Positions 53,443 through 62,948 of a DNA stretch of 64,000 bases are shown here, piece by piece. The stretch is from DATFVA01 sp963743325 (lineage in GTDB: Bacteria; Bacteroidota; Ignavibacteria; Ignavibacteriales; Ignavibacteriaceae). Under the pieces are notes generated by a model. That model was given only the letters and a program-made list of their open reading frames with translations. It searched no databases and had not been told where the DNA came from. Made by a program: the position numbers and the translations under genes. Every line of letters begins with the position of its first letter. Within the stretch, counting starts at the first letter, position 1. The stretch covers positions 62,001-126,000 of the forward strand of contig CAVUOZ010000008.1 of NCBI GenBank assembly GCA_963743325.1, given 5' to 3'.

Positions 53443-55416
53443 TCATTTCACAAGCAGCATTTTCTTCGATGAAACGAATGTTTCACTGCTTCCTCTAGCT
53501 TCAAGTGTGTATATATAAACTCCTGATGGCAATCCCTTTGCATTAAAATTGACTGATTGATAGCCTGCGTCAAATGTATTATTCACGACTGTGCAAACAA
53601 GTTCTCCAATTACATTATAGACATTAAGTGAAACATCAGATTTTTCAGTCAGGCTGAAATTAATCATTGTAGTAGGGTTAAAAGGGTTAGGATAGTTTTG
53701 AGACAGAGTAAATTGTACTGGAGCTTTTACTTCCACTTCAATTTCATTACTGTAAACTGCCTGTCCTCCCAGATCTAACTGCCTGAGTCTGTAGAAATAA
53801 GTTCCGGGTGTAAGAGCTTTATCTTCATAACTATAATGATTCTTCTCAGTTGTACTTCCATTTCCTTTCATAAACGCTATTTTTTCAAATTCACTTTTAG
53901 TTCCTGCTGCCTTATTTAAATAAGCTCTTTCAACTTCAAATCCTTTATTGTTGAATTCTGTTGCAGTAGTCCAATTGATTAAAATATTATCCGAATTTGA
54001 AACCGCATTAAATGAAGTCAGTTCGACAGGTGTGACTGTCTGAGAAACTTCCATCACAGCACTAAAGACATTTAACCTTCCTCCAGTCACAGTTATGCCT
54101 TCGAGAGCGGGGATTACATCGACTCCTGCAAAAAGATAATCTCTGAACAATAATGCACCTGCGGCAGGATCATTTTTATAAATGTTCATTAGGTTAGAAT
54201 CTGCTGCTGCGAACATCAATCCAATGGCACCTGTAACTTCCGGCGTTGCCATTGATGTTCCCGTAAGATTAGAATAAGAATTTCCTGGTACAGTGGAAAG
54301 TATACTCGTTCCCGGAGCACCAAGATCGATTGTTTCCTGCCCATAAGCAGCCCCGCTATTTTTGAGGTCATTTCTTGTGGTATTGGTTACTGCTATAAGA
54401 AAAGGACTCGGACAGGCAGTTGGTATGTCTCCCTCAACATCTATATTTATATTCAGGTTAGCTGTGGCTGCGCAGCTTAATATTCCCTGTACTCCCATTG
54501 AATCATACATCGCACACCAGATAGGGAAATCTTCCGGCTGACCATAGTCTACCCCGAAAGAAGAATTAGTTGCCACAATAAAAGCACCTTCGATACTGTT
54601 TGATTCATTATACCTTGCTCTCATTTCCAGTACATATGCGTATCCGGCTACTACAACCGCTTCCGTTCCTGAGGAAGCGGCAACAGGCATTACCTGTGCA
54701 TTCCAGTTTATCCCTGAAACACCTAATCCATTATTACCATGCGCAGCAGCAATGCCGGAAACATGTGTCCCGTGAAAATCTGAAGGTACATTCCCGTTAT
54801 TGTCGTACGCATTCCATCCCCTGTAGTCATCAATATAGCCGTTATCATCATCATCAATTCCATTGCCGGGAATTTCAGCGCGATTGTACCAATATGTTAA
54901 ATCTTCATGATTCAGATCGCACCCGGCGTCAACAATAGCAACTACAATTGTATCGCCAAAAGTAGTTAATCCTCCGGTGGCTATGTCCCAGGCTTCCGGT
55001 GCGTCCACATCTGCATCCGGGGTTCCACCTGACTGCCCGGTATTATTCAGCGCCCACTGCTGATCAAACAAAGGATCAGAGGGAAATGTTTCCAGAATAG
55101 AATTGCTGTCTCTTTTGTAAACATAATGATTGAACTGAACAATTTTTACATTTTTGTCCTGCCTGATTTGAAAAAGAACATCTTCTGCTGATATTTTTTC
55201 CGGGTTGTAAGTGAATAACCATATGTTCATTCTTTTTGATAGAAGTCTGGTATTATTCAAATCGATAGAACTAAATGAATTCTGAAAATCCTCAAGGGAA
55301 GTTTTTTGATTTAACTGGATGATTAATTCCCCTTCAACAAAGTCTTTCTCCTGCGGATAAAGAGAGAGAGAAATTAATAAAATAAAGGAGAACAGAATGG
55401 TAGCTTTTTTTATCAT
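53443..55416 (-). CDS. Subtilisin-like serine protease (S8) with T9SS sorting domain
   Basis: The 657-residue protein has a signal peptide (MIKKATILFSFILLISLSLYPQ), a fervidolysin-like propeptide (about 25-110) and an S8 domain with Asp163 in AIVDAGCDLNHEDL, His215 in DFHGTHVSG and Ser388 in TGTSMATPEV. About 460-560 forms a fibronectin-like domain and 575-657 the C-terminal sorting domain (NYPNPFNPTTMINFSL, KKMLLVK). It should be exported by type IX secretion and act outside the cell. The last 80 codons are nearly identical in DNA to those of the neighbouring interrupted gene, but with one added Asn. All catalytic residues are intact. Confidence 0.92.
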   Translation of the reverse strand: MIKKATILFSFILLISLSLYPQEKDFVEGELIIQLNQKTSLEDFQNSFSSIDLNNTRLLSKRMNIWLFTYNPEKISAEDVLFQIRQDKNVKIVQFNHYVYKRDSNSILETFPSDPLFDQQWALNNTGQSGGTPDADVDAPEAWDIATGGLTTFGDTIVVAIVDAGCDLNHEDLTYWYNRAEIPGNGIDDDDNGYIDDYRGWNAYDNNGNVPSDFHGTHVSGIAAAHGNNGLGVSGINWNAQVMPVAASSGTEAVVVAGYAYVLEMRARYNESNSIEGAFIVATNSSFGVDYGQPEDFPIWCAMYDSMGVQGILSCAATANLNINIDVEGDIPTACPSPFLIAVTNTTRNDLKNSGAAYGQETIDLGAPGTSILSTVPGNSYSNLTGTSMATPEVTGAIGLMFAAADSNLMNIYKNDPAAGALLFRDYLFAGVDVIPALEGITVTGGRLNVFSAVMEVSQTVTPVELTSFNAVSNSDNILINWTTATEFNNKGFEVERAYLNKAAGTKSEFEKIAFMKGNGSTTEKNHYSYEDKALTPGTYFYRLRQLDLGGQAVYSNEIEVEVKAPVQFTLSQNYPNPFNPTTMINFSLTEKSDVSLNVYNVIGELVCTVVNNTFDAGYQSVNFNAKGLPSGVYIYTLEARGSSETFVSSKKMLLVK

Positions 55417-55621
55417 TAACCTTACCTTTAATAATAATGGCGGGATAATTTTATTATGTTATTTCAAATTAAAGAATTTTTTTGAAATAGTTAAGAATTA
55501 AATTGCAGTCCCCATTTTTATTTCATTCGAAGAACTTTCGCAGAACCAACATTTTTATTTATGAGAAAAATGCCAGGCGGTGTTCCCTCCCAAAATGAGA
55601 ATAACGATATTTACCATTTGG

Positions 55622-55764
55622 GGTGCAATCTCACGGGTATATCTCTCGTTCATCTCTCGTTCATCTCTCGTTCATCTCTCGTCCATTTCCTGTCCCCGAC
55701 ATATCCTGTTCTAACCCTGAAATTTCCTCTTTTTTCGCATACTTCCCCGTTTCAGGATTGCACC
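55622..55764. repeat. 11-bp tandem repeat inside an inverted-repeat unit
   Basis: ATCTCTCGTTC is repeated four times at 55641-55684 (the fourth copy ends CC instead of TTC). The array is framed by GGTGCAATC (55622-55630) and its inverse GATTGCACC (55756-55764). The rest of the 377-nt gap 55417-55793 has only a 9-bp AT-rich inverted repeat (55460-55489) upstream of the subtilase, possibly an operator. No gene is seen. Confidence 0.7.
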
Positions 55765-55793
55765 TTGTTATGTACCAAAATGAACAATTTTTT

Positions 55794-56267
55794 TTATGAA
55801 TAAAAACTCTTTCTGTTTCTGCCTTTACCCATACCAATATGCTTAGGTAATTTTTCGTCTTCAAATTCACCAGGCTTTAACTGACGGTTGTGTTCTTCAA
55901 TATTTGTTTTATGTATTTCCGGAGCAAAGGAATAGGAAGCCTTTGCTGCAGTAATGGCCGCCTTTAGCCCCGCAATTTCTTTTTCAATAACTGAAACTGG
56001 TTTTTCTATTTTTCCGCTTGCATACTGATTTACAGTTTCCATCAAATCCTCCGCTTTTCTTTTTAAAAGTTCCCCGGCTGATTTTGAATTGCTGATAATA
56101 TTATCGGCTCTGGATTTAGCTTCTTTTAAATAATCTTCTGCCTCTTCTTTAATATTTGCTCTTAGTTCACTTCCGCTTTTAGGAGTAAAAAGCAAAGATG
56201 CTGATGCCCCCAGGATTCCTCCGACCAGAAATGCAGATATACTAAAATTTCTTTCATGATTTGCCAT
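55794..56267 (-). CDS. YtxH-domain protein
   Basis: The 157-residue protein has one membrane segment near the N-terminus (FLVGGILGASASLLF at about 13-27) followed by TPKSGSELR, the YtxH/GspH-like signature, then a long Ala/Lys/Glu-rich helix with coiled-coil character and a charged tail. YtxH proteins are usually stress-related and membrane-anchored, with unclear function. It is divergent from mscL over 243 nt. Confidence 0.8.
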   Translation of the reverse strand: MANHERNFSISAFLVGGILGASASLLFTPKSGSELRANIKEEAEDYLKEAKSRADNIISNSKSAGELLKRKAEDLMETVNQYASGKIEKPVSVIEKEIAGLKAAITAAKASYSFAPEIHKTNIEEHNRQLKPGEFEDEKLPKHIGMGKGRNRKSFYS

Positions 56268-56510
56268 AATTTTCCTCCCGTTTAATAATTTATTCTTTTA
56301 TAATTTAAACTATTTGTACGATAAATTCTGTGCTCTGAATTCATCCATTTAATAATATCAGGCCTCTATAACAGCCACAAAGTTAACTTATGGAAATAGA
56401 TCGGGTTAGACAGATTGATTTTTTCATAATTTAGGCTATTTTAATGAACAGAATTTCAGTATTTATCGATTCTTTTATTTAATCTTTCTTTAACAATCAG
56501 AGGGACCAAT

Positions 56511-56966
56511 ATGTGGAAAGAATTTAAAGAATTTGCCATGAAGGGAAATGTTATAGACATGGCTGTCGGTATAATCATAGGTGCGGCATTTGGTACAATT
56601 GTTAAATCGCTTGTGTCGGATATAATAATGCCGCCTATAGGTTTGCTCCTTGGTAACGTTGATTTTTCTAATTTATTCCTTACCATAAAGGATGGGGCTG
56701 CCGTACCAGGTCCTTATGCAACTGTCGAGGCCGCACAGAAAGCCGGAGCGGTAACACTAAACTATGGTATTTTTATAAACACTCTTATCAGCTTCCTGAT
56801 AGTTGCCTTTTCGATCTTTATGATTATCAAATCACTGAACAAACTGAAGAAGAAACAGCAGGAAATTCCGCCGGAGGCAGCGACAACAAAAGATTGTCCA
56901 TACTGTTTTGAGAAAATCTCGCTAAGCGCCAAACGCTGTCCGCATTGCACATCACAGCTGGCTTAA
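56511..56966 (+). CDS. mscL: Large-conductance mechanosensitive channel MscL with C-terminal zinc ribbon
   Basis: MscL opens under membrane tension to release solutes during hypo-osmotic shock. The 151-residue protein has the usual N-terminal FKEFAMKGNVIDMAVGIIIG at about 5-24, IMPPIGLLLG and the second helix (ISFLIVAFSIFMIIKSL near 85-101). Instead of a plain helical C-terminus it ends with CPYC (129-132) and CPHC (143-146), a zinc-ribbon pair. An AGAGGGA Shine-Dalgarno lies 5 nt before the ATG, and a terminator follows. Confidence 0.95.
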   Translation: MWKEFKEFAMKGNVIDMAVGIIIGAAFGTIVKSLVSDIIMPPIGLLLGNVDFSNLFLTIKDGAAVPGPYATVEAAQKAGAVTLNYGIFINTLISFLIVAFSIFMIIKSLNKLKKKQQEIPPEAATTKDCPYCFEKISLSAKRCPHCTSQLA

Positions 56967-56990
56967 TATTCACTTAGGTTAAATTGAATA

Positions 56991-57023
56991 TGGCGGTGTT
57001 ATTTTACCGCCATTTTTATTTTT
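56991..57023 (+). terminator. Terminator of mscL, overlapping the rluE 3' end
   Basis: TGGCGGT-GTTATTTT-ACCGCCA forms a 7-bp stem followed by TTTTTATTTTT on the plus strand, 25 nt after the mscL stop. The stem covers the last codons of the convergent rluE gene. Confidence 0.85.
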
Positions 57024-57595
57024 ATAAGCTGGTTAATTTCAACATTAGAAAGCTGCTGTACATCGCCCGGATTCATTTTCTCCAGCAGAATATTTTCCAT
57101 TCTTACTCTTACTAGTCTTAAAGTAGGAAATCCAATTACAGCAGTCATTCTTCTAACCTGCCTGTTTTTTCCTTCCGTTAAAATTATTCTCAGCCAGCTT
57201 TCAGGTACATTCTTTCTGAACCTGACCGGGGGAATACGCGGTGGAAGTAAAGGTGCAGGGATGATTTCAGCTTTAGCAGGTTTAGTCTTGTTCCCTTTTA
57301 TAATAACACCCTTTTCCAGGGGTACCAGTTCTTTTGCACTGGGGATACCTTCCACCTGAACTAAATATTCTCTTTTATGATTATTTGCAGGATTCAGAAG
57401 AAATTCGGTTAATGATTTATCATCTGTCAAAAGAAGGAGTCCTTCACTGTCGGAATCAAGTCTTCCAACGGGGTAAACATTCTCAGGGAAATTATAAAGA
57501 TTCTTTAGTGTTTCCCGTCCCTCTGAATCGGAAAACTGCGAAAGCATTCCATAAGGTTTGTAAACTTTAAAATAGCTGAATTTTCTGCGGGACAT
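56999..57595 (-). CDS. rluE: 23S rRNA pseudouridine synthase, RluE-like
   Basis: The 198-residue protein has the RsuA-family core, with KPYGMLSQFSDSEGRETL at about 12-29, the catalytic Asp in GRLDSDSEGLLLLTDD at about 42-57, and the NRQVRRMTA motif near 152-160. It lacks the N-terminal S4 domain, as E. coli RluE does, which modifies U2457 of 23S rRNA. The first 29 nt overlap the GT2 gene end, so they are probably co-translated. The 3' end carries the mscL terminator. Confidence 0.88.
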   Translation of the reverse strand: MSRRKFSYFKVYKPYGMLSQFSDSEGRETLKNLYNFPENVYPVGRLDSDSEGLLLLTDDKSLTEFLLNPANNHKREYLVQVEGIPSAKELVPLEKGVIIKGNKTKPAKAEIIPAPLLPPRIPPVRFRKNVPESWLRIILTEGKNRQVRRMTAVIGFPTLRLVRVRMENILLEKMNPGDVQQLSNVEINQLIKIKMAVK

Positions 57596-58220
57596 AATTG
57601 TGTGTCAGACTATCTTCTGTTTCTCTTCGGTAAATATATGTATTAATATCAACCTTCTTAATATTAAATTTTACACCTGCCCGTCTAAGAAATTCTGAGT
57701 CTTCACTGTATATATTTTCTTTAAAACCATTAAGAGATAAAAACATATTTCTTTTTCCGAAGAATGTACCCCCGATAGTGCACTCAGAGAGGTGAATAAA
57801 ACAGTAGGGATTGTCTTTGTCCCTTACAAATTCATCGCCTATTATTTTCACACCTCCATGAATCATATCGACCTGAGGACCCTTCTCCATATAATTCACT
57901 CTCTCGGACAAATGATCTTCACCATACTCATCATCGCTGTCAAGAAATGTGATATATTTTCCGGATGAGAGGTTAATCCCTCTGTTTCTGCTGAATGCAA
58001 GTTTTCTGTTTTCCTGGGTATAGGCTTTTATATTACTAAACAGATTTTCATATTCGATAAGTATTTTATATGAATCATCAGAACTACCATCATTAATCGC
58101 AATAAGCTCCCAATCACGGAAGGTCTGGAAAAGCAGCGAATTAATCGCCCTTCGGAGGTAATTTTCCCTGTTGAATACCGTTAATACTACTGAAACCAAG
58201 GGTGTATTTACTAATTTCAT
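57567..58220 (-). CDS. GT2-family glycosyltransferase
   Basis: The 217-residue protein has a GT-A fold: VSVVLTVFNRENYLRRAINS at about 9-28, NDGSSDDS near 40-47, RNRGINLSSGKYITFLDSDD near 78-97 (DxD motif), and YSEDSEFLRRAG near 170. It is shorter than most GT2 enzymes (about 250-330), lacking the C-terminal extension, so it may use a small acceptor or be part of a larger complex. Sugar and acceptor are unknown. It overlaps rluE by 29 nt. Confidence 0.85.
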   Translation of the reverse strand: MKLVNTPLVSVVLTVFNRENYLRRAINSLLFQTFRDWELIAINDGSSDDSYKILIEYENLFSNIKAYTQENRKLAFSRNRGINLSSGKYITFLDSDDEYGEDHLSERVNYMEKGPQVDMIHGGVKIIGDEFVRDKDNPYCFIHLSECTIGGTFFGKRNMFLSLNGFKENIYSEDSEFLRRAGVKFNIKKVDINTYIYRRETEDSLTHNYVPQKIQLF

Positions 58221-58432
58221 TAATTAATTCCCGGAAGTGAACTTTTATTATAACAAATCCGTCAAATAATTAGTGCCCTCACTGATAAATTACAAATATA
58301 ATCCGGAAATGGACAATATTTCCATAAAGGTAAATATCATCTGTATCCGGCATCAATCTGTTTTTTGAAATATTTAATAGTAAATTTGATATACAATTTT
58401 TCTATTTCCTCATAAATACAATGGAGGATAAT

Positions 58433-58660
58433 ATGGCTTTTCGGGACCAGCAAAAATACTTGGAAGCTTTAAGAAGATACGAGAGGAAATTTAATCGGGA
58501 AGAAACTGAAATGTATAAAATGTTTCAAAAAATGCATAAAGATGAAGAGGATTTTGATTCTGTTTCACTCAGACAGCTTAAAGATTTATACGATAAATAT
58601 TACACACCGGCGGACAGATCAAAACTGGAAAATTTGTTTAAAAAGAAAGACGAAGAATAA
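58433..58660 (+). CDS. Small charged helical protein of unknown function
   Basis: Starting at ATG 58433 (a GGAGG Shine-Dalgarno lies 6 nt upstream, so the earlier in-frame ATG at 58421 is rejected), it encodes 75 residues, MAFRDQQKYLEALRRYER onward. Almost all residues are helix-forming and charged, with no cysteine or membrane segment. The family is not recognised. It is followed by a 142-nt gap and the DUF2723 gene. Confidence 0.6.
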   Translation: MAFRDQQKYLEALRRYERKFNREETEMYKMFQKMHKDEEDFDSVSLRQLKDLYDKYYTPADRSKLENLFKKKDEE

Positions 58661-58802
58661 TATTAAATACCTGAATTATTTTTCAGCAAGCCTGGTATCT
58701 GCTCTTGCAGGTATAGGGGAAAAAACTGTTTACTACATCCATTTTTACCATTGATAAATAATGTTAATGTAAGTAAGTTTTTACTCTTTTCATTTTGAGG
58801 TT

Positions 58803-61802
58803 ATGATGAATTATAAGGTTCTTCACAAAATTTTTGGTGCTGTTACTTTTCTGATATCGCTTTTTGTCCTTTATTCAACAGTACAGCCGTCAGTTTCTTT
58901 CTGGGACTGTGGCGAATTCATTGCATCAGGTTATTACCTGCAGGTGCCGCACCCTCCCGGAGCCCCGTTCTTTCTTCTCCTGGGCAAGATATTTTCAATG
59001 GTACCTTTTGTGGAGAACATCGGGCTGAGATTTAATACTATCTCGGTACTTACCAGTGCTTTATCTATACTGTTCCTTTACTTAATCGCTGTTAAGCTGA
59101 TTGAAAACTACAAAGGAAAGAAACCTCAGAGTACACTTGATGCAGTCGGAACATACCTTGCTGCTGCAATCGGAGCCTTATCATTCTCTTTCAGCGATAC
59201 TTTCTGGTTTAACGGAGTTGAAGCCGAGGTCTACGCATTCAGTACTTTCCTGGTTGCTTTTGTTACCTGGCTTATAATCAGGTGGAGTGAAAAGGCTGAC
59301 AGCCCTGATAATGAAAAATATATTTTAATGATCGCTTATCTTATAGGCATCGCTACCGGTGTTCACCTGATGGCAGTGCTTGCAATCGTTCCTGTGACAA
59401 TGGTAATCCTCTTCAGAAAGTATCTTGTTGATGAGGAGGCTTGCAAGAAAACTGCATATATATTTGTAGCTCATGCCGCTATACTTATCGTAATCTCACT
59501 TGCAATGTGGGCAAACTCAACCTCTACCACTCCCCCTACTCCCGAGGAATACCAGGCTTATGATACAAAGTTCAAGCTGATTGCAGTCGGTATAAGCGCG
59601 CTGATCATGGGAATTTTTTATAAAAAGATCTTTACACGGAATTCATTTTACATGCCGCTGATTATAGGCGGGGCAGCGCTGTTCATTACTTACCCGGGGG
59701 TAGTTAAAGAGCTGTCCCAACTGATGGCTGCTATAGCAGGAGACAATAGTTTTCTCGCCGTCGTTGTCTTAGCAGTTATTTTAGGTGCATTATGGTATGG
59801 TGTTATGTATGCTAAAAGGGAGAATAAACCGACTCTGCATTTATCGCTAATGTCATTCATTTTTGTGCTTATCGGCTTTACGACTTTCGCAATGGTGATT
59901 GTCCGCGCAAATATGAAACCTCCGATGAATGAAAATGATCCGGATAATTTTACTGAAGTCGTCAGCTATCTGAACAGAGATCAGTACGGGGATTTCCCTA
60001 CTTTCAAAAGAAGATTTGCCACCGAACCGCATCAGATGGTAGTTTATAATGACTACTCAAGCGATCTTGATTTCTTCTGGCGCTACCAGATGAATCATAT
60101 GATGACCAGATACTGGTTCTGGAATTACGCAGGCCGTGAAGGATGGGAGCAAGATGATGGACCGGATGTTGCACCTTTTAACCAGATTGGTAATTTCTTT
60201 GGCGGAATTCTGGGAGGCATTCACTTTGCCGGAGACGCGAAAGATTCACTCTATGCTATTCCACTCTTGCTGGGATTATTCGGTATATACTTCCACTTCA
60301 AAAAGGATTGGAAGATGGCAGCGGCTTTTATGGTAATGTTTATACTTATGGGATATCTTACTGCTTTTTACCAGAACCAGCAGCAGCCTCAGCCGAGAGA
60401 AAGAGACTACTTCTATGTGGGGGCTTTCTTCGTTTTTTCAATATGGATAGCCATAGGTGTGCGCGGTCTGATAGATCTGGCAATGGAAAAGATAAGTTCT
60501 GAGAGTTTGAGGACTGCAGGTGTGGCTGGCATACTGGCTTTAGGGGTGATATTTGTACCTTATAATATGCTCAAGGCCAACTACTTTACACACGACCGGT
60601 CTCAAAACTGGGTACCCTGGGATTATTCATATAACCTGCTTCAGAGCTGCGCACCAAATGCAGTCCTGTTCACAAACGGAGATAATGATACTTTCCCTCT
60701 CTGGTATCTGCAGGATGTGGAAGGAGTGCGCCGGGACGTTAAGGTTGCAAATCTTAGTCTGCTCAATACAAATTGGTATATAGAACAGTTAAAAAGTAAC
60801 GATCCCTACAGGGTTGGAACCGTAAATATAAGAATGAGTGACGATCAGATAAACCAGTTAAGGCCAATTCAGTGGGAGCCTCAGAAGGTTACGATACCTG
60901 TTCCGAAAGCGAATACACAGCAGGCATTGTCTGATGTTTACCAGACTTATAATATTTCCGATTCTTCCGTAATGAAACAAGGCGACATACAGTTTACAAT
61001 GAATAACACACTGACATTCGGACAGGTTAAAGCTGTTAGAGTACAGGATTTAATGGTAAAAGAAATCGTAGAAGCAAATAACTGGCAGCGTCCTATTTAT
61101 TTCGCCGTTACTTGCAGCGACGACAGCAAAATAGGTCTGCAGGATTATTTAAAGATGGAAGGAATGGCTCTCCGCCTGGTTCCTGAAAAGAGAAAACCTG
61201 GAGTGGAATTTGTAAATCCTCTTATTATGGAGAAGGAACTTCAGGAGAACCCAGGTTACAGCAAAGATTATAAACCCGGGTTTAAATTCCGTGGACTTAA
61301 TAATCCGAAAATTTTCTTTGATGACAACCATGTAAGGATGACGCAGAATTACCGTAATGCTTTTATGAGGCTTGCAATTTATGATATAAATACAAATCAG
61401 GATCAGAAAGCAATAGCTACTCTCGATGACATGGAAAAGAAGATCCCAAGAGCGAATATTCCAATGGATTACGAAATACTTTTTGAAGTAGGTAATATGT
61501 ACTGGAATGCCGGTGCTCAAAAACAGTATAAAGAAATTGCAGGAGAAGTTGAGAAAGAGGCCCTGAACAGACTTGAGCAAAATCCAAATGATGTTCAGTC
61601 GTATTATAATCCTTACAGAATTCTGATAGAGACATACGAGAATATGAAGGATTACAGTAAACTACTCGGTCTCTGGCAGAGGCTGGGAACAATGTATCCT
61701 AATGATCCCAACGTAAAAGCAAACATTGCAAGGTATACAAACCTCGCAAACAAAGGCAGGATTGAAGTAGATTCTGTTCCAAAACCTGATACAGTAAAAT
61801 AA
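58803..61802 (+). CDS. DUF2723 (TMEM260-like) membrane protein
   Basis: The 999-residue protein begins with the DUF2723 pattern SFWDCGEFIASGYYLQVPHP at about 31-50 and PPGAPFFLLLGKIFS, and has about 12-13 hydrophobic segments up to residue 590. The C-terminal third (about 600-990) is soluble, with NGDNDTFPLWYLQDVEG and a TPR-like helix region at the end. The eukaryotic relative TMEM260 is a protein O-mannosyltransferase; bacterial activity is inferred from that. Its GAGG is 2 nt before the first ATG and 5 nt before the next one (58806), so the protein may start at the second Met. A strong terminator follows. Confidence 0.9.
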   Translation: MMNYKVLHKIFGAVTFLISLFVLYSTVQPSVSFWDCGEFIASGYYLQVPHPPGAPFFLLLGKIFSMVPFVENIGLRFNTISVLTSALSILFLYLIAVKLIENYKGKKPQSTLDAVGTYLAAAIGALSFSFSDTFWFNGVEAEVYAFSTFLVAFVTWLIIRWSEKADSPDNEKYILMIAYLIGIATGVHLMAVLAIVPVTMVILFRKYLVDEEACKKTAYIFVAHAAILIVISLAMWANSTSTTPPTPEEYQAYDTKFKLIAVGISALIMGIFYKKIFTRNSFYMPLIIGGAALFITYPGVVKELSQLMAAIAGDNSFLAVVVLAVILGALWYGVMYAKRENKPTLHLSLMSFIFVLIGFTTFAMVIVRANMKPPMNENDPDNFTEVVSYLNRDQYGDFPTFKRRFATEPHQMVVYNDYSSDLDFFWRYQMNHMMTRYWFWNYAGREGWEQDDGPDVAPFNQIGNFFGGILGGIHFAGDAKDSLYAIPLLLGLFGIYFHFKKDWKMAAAFMVMFILMGYLTAFYQNQQQPQPRERDYFYVGAFFVFSIWIAIGVRGLIDLAMEKISSESLRTAGVAGILALGVIFVPYNMLKANYFTHDRSQNWVPWDYSYNLLQSCAPNAVLFTNGDNDTFPLWYLQDVEGVRRDVKVANLSLLNTNWYIEQLKSNDPYRVGTVNIRMSDDQINQLRPIQWEPQKVTIPVPKANTQQALSDVYQTYNISDSSVMKQGDIQFTMNNTLTFGQVKAVRVQDLMVKEIVEANNWQRPIYFAVTCSDDSKIGLQDYLKMEGMALRLVPEKRKPGVEFVNPLIMEKELQENPGYSKDYKPGFKFRGLNNPKIFFDDNHVRMTQNYRNAFMRLAIYDINTNQDQKAIATLDDMEKKIPRANIPMDYEILFEVGNMYWNAGAQKQYKEIAGEVEKEALNRLEQNPNDVQSYYNPYRILIETYENMKDYSKLLGLWQRLGTMYPNDPNVKANIARYTNLANKGRIEVDSVPKPDTVK

Positions 61803-61822
61803 ATTTTAATAAATACTAGCTA

Positions 61823-61852
61823 ATAAGCGGCTTTTACGCCGCTTATTTTTTA
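61823..61852 (+). terminator. Terminator after the DUF2723 gene
   Basis: ATAAGCGGC-TTTTAC-GCCGCTTAT is a perfect 9-bp stem with a 6-nt loop, followed by TTTTTTA, 21 nt after the stop codon. Confidence 0.93.
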
Positions 61853-61886
61853 TATTAAAATTACCGGGGCAATAAATGAATTATAG

Positions 61887-62948
61887 ATGAAAATACTTAT
61901 TCTTGCTTTATCAGGAATTGGTGATGCGTTAATGTTTACTCCCGCCCTGCATCTTATGCGGAAAGATCTTCCCGGGGCACAGATCGATGCGCTTGTTATG
62001 TTCAGGGGGGTAAAGGATATTTACGATAGGAATCCTGATCTGAACAATGTATTTCATTTCGATTTCATCAAAGAAGGTGTCTTGCGGTCATTAAGCTACA
62101 TATTAAGATTCAGACATAAATACGATGCATCAATAAATGTTTACCCATCAAATAGGAAAGAGTATAATATCATTAATTTCCTGATCGGTGCAGAAAAGAG
62201 GGCGGCCGTAAAATATTTAAGAAAAGATTTGCAGAACCTGGGCGATCTTAATAATATCCGAGTATTAGAAAATGATCTATCCCATAATGTACAAACTAAC
62301 ATCAGGCTGGCCGGAGAATTATTAGATAAAAATTTTGAAGAGGAACCCCCGCTAATATTCCCCCTGAAAACGGGGGATGAGAAATTTGTCCTGAATTTTT
62401 TCTCTGAGAATAATATTAAGGACACTGATATTCTGATCGGTTTCCACCCGGGTTCGGCAACATTGAAGAATCAGGATAAAAGAAGATGGGAACCGGAAAA
62501 ATTTGCTGAGCTTGGTACCAGATTAATTAAGGATAAGAATGCTAAAATATTAATCTTCGGGGGTCCCGAAGAAAATGATCTGAAAAGAAACATTAAAAAT
62601 CAGATGAATTCGGGGAATTCCTTTGTAATAGAAGCAGCAGATTTAGCGGAAAGCGCTGCACTTATGTCCAAATGCAATGTATTTGTATCAAACGATTCAA
62701 GTCTCATGCATATTGCTTCAGCACTAAGATTGAAAGTCGTCGCAATCCTTGGCCCGACTAATCCCCGCTACATCCATCCATGGAAAACGGATCATAATAT
62801 TGTAAGATTAAATCTTGATTGTTCCCCCTGTTTTATTTATTCTCCCCGCCCTTTGATTTGTTTCAGAGATGATGTTCTGTTCAAATGCATTAAGGAATTA
62901 ACTGTAAATATGGTTTATCGGTCTGTGGAAGAATTCCTTAATCATTAA
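61887..62948 (+). CDS. GT9-family glycosyltransferase (heptosyltransferase-like)
   Basis: The 353-residue protein has the GT9 pattern in both Rossmann domains: MKILILALSGIGDALMFTPA at the start, then GFHPGSATLKNQDKRRWEPE near 182-201, LIFGGPEEND, SKCNVFVSNDSSLMHIASAL (nucleotide-sugar loop) and VAILGPTNPRYIHPW. Heptosyltransferases of this family build the LPS inner core; the exact sugar is unknown. The last 11 nt overlap the convergent LOG-family gene. Confidence 0.88.
   Translation: MKILILALSGIGDALMFTPALHLMRKDLPGAQIDALVMFRGVKDIYDRNPDLNNVFHFDFIKEGVLRSLSYILRFRHKYDASINVYPSNRKEYNIINFLIGAEKRAAVKYLRKDLQNLGDLNNIRVLENDLSHNVQTNIRLAGELLDKNFEEEPPLIFPLKTGDEKFVLNFFSENNIKDTDILIGFHPGSATLKNQDKRRWEPEKFAELGTRLIKDKNAKILIFGGPEENDLKRNIKNQMNSGNSFVIEAADLAESAALMSKCNVFVSNDSSLMHIASALRLKVVAILGPTNPRYIHPWKTDHNIVRLNLDCSPCFIYSPRPLICFRDDVLFKCIKELTVNMVYRSVEEFLNH

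Noticed and set aside
55641..55684. Tandem repeats as a CRISPR array
   Set aside because: Units are 11 bp and directly adjacent with no spacers, and no cas gene is present.
58542..58754. Plus-strand open frame of 70 codons
   Set aside because: It overlaps the small helical gene in another frame and has no ribosome-binding site.
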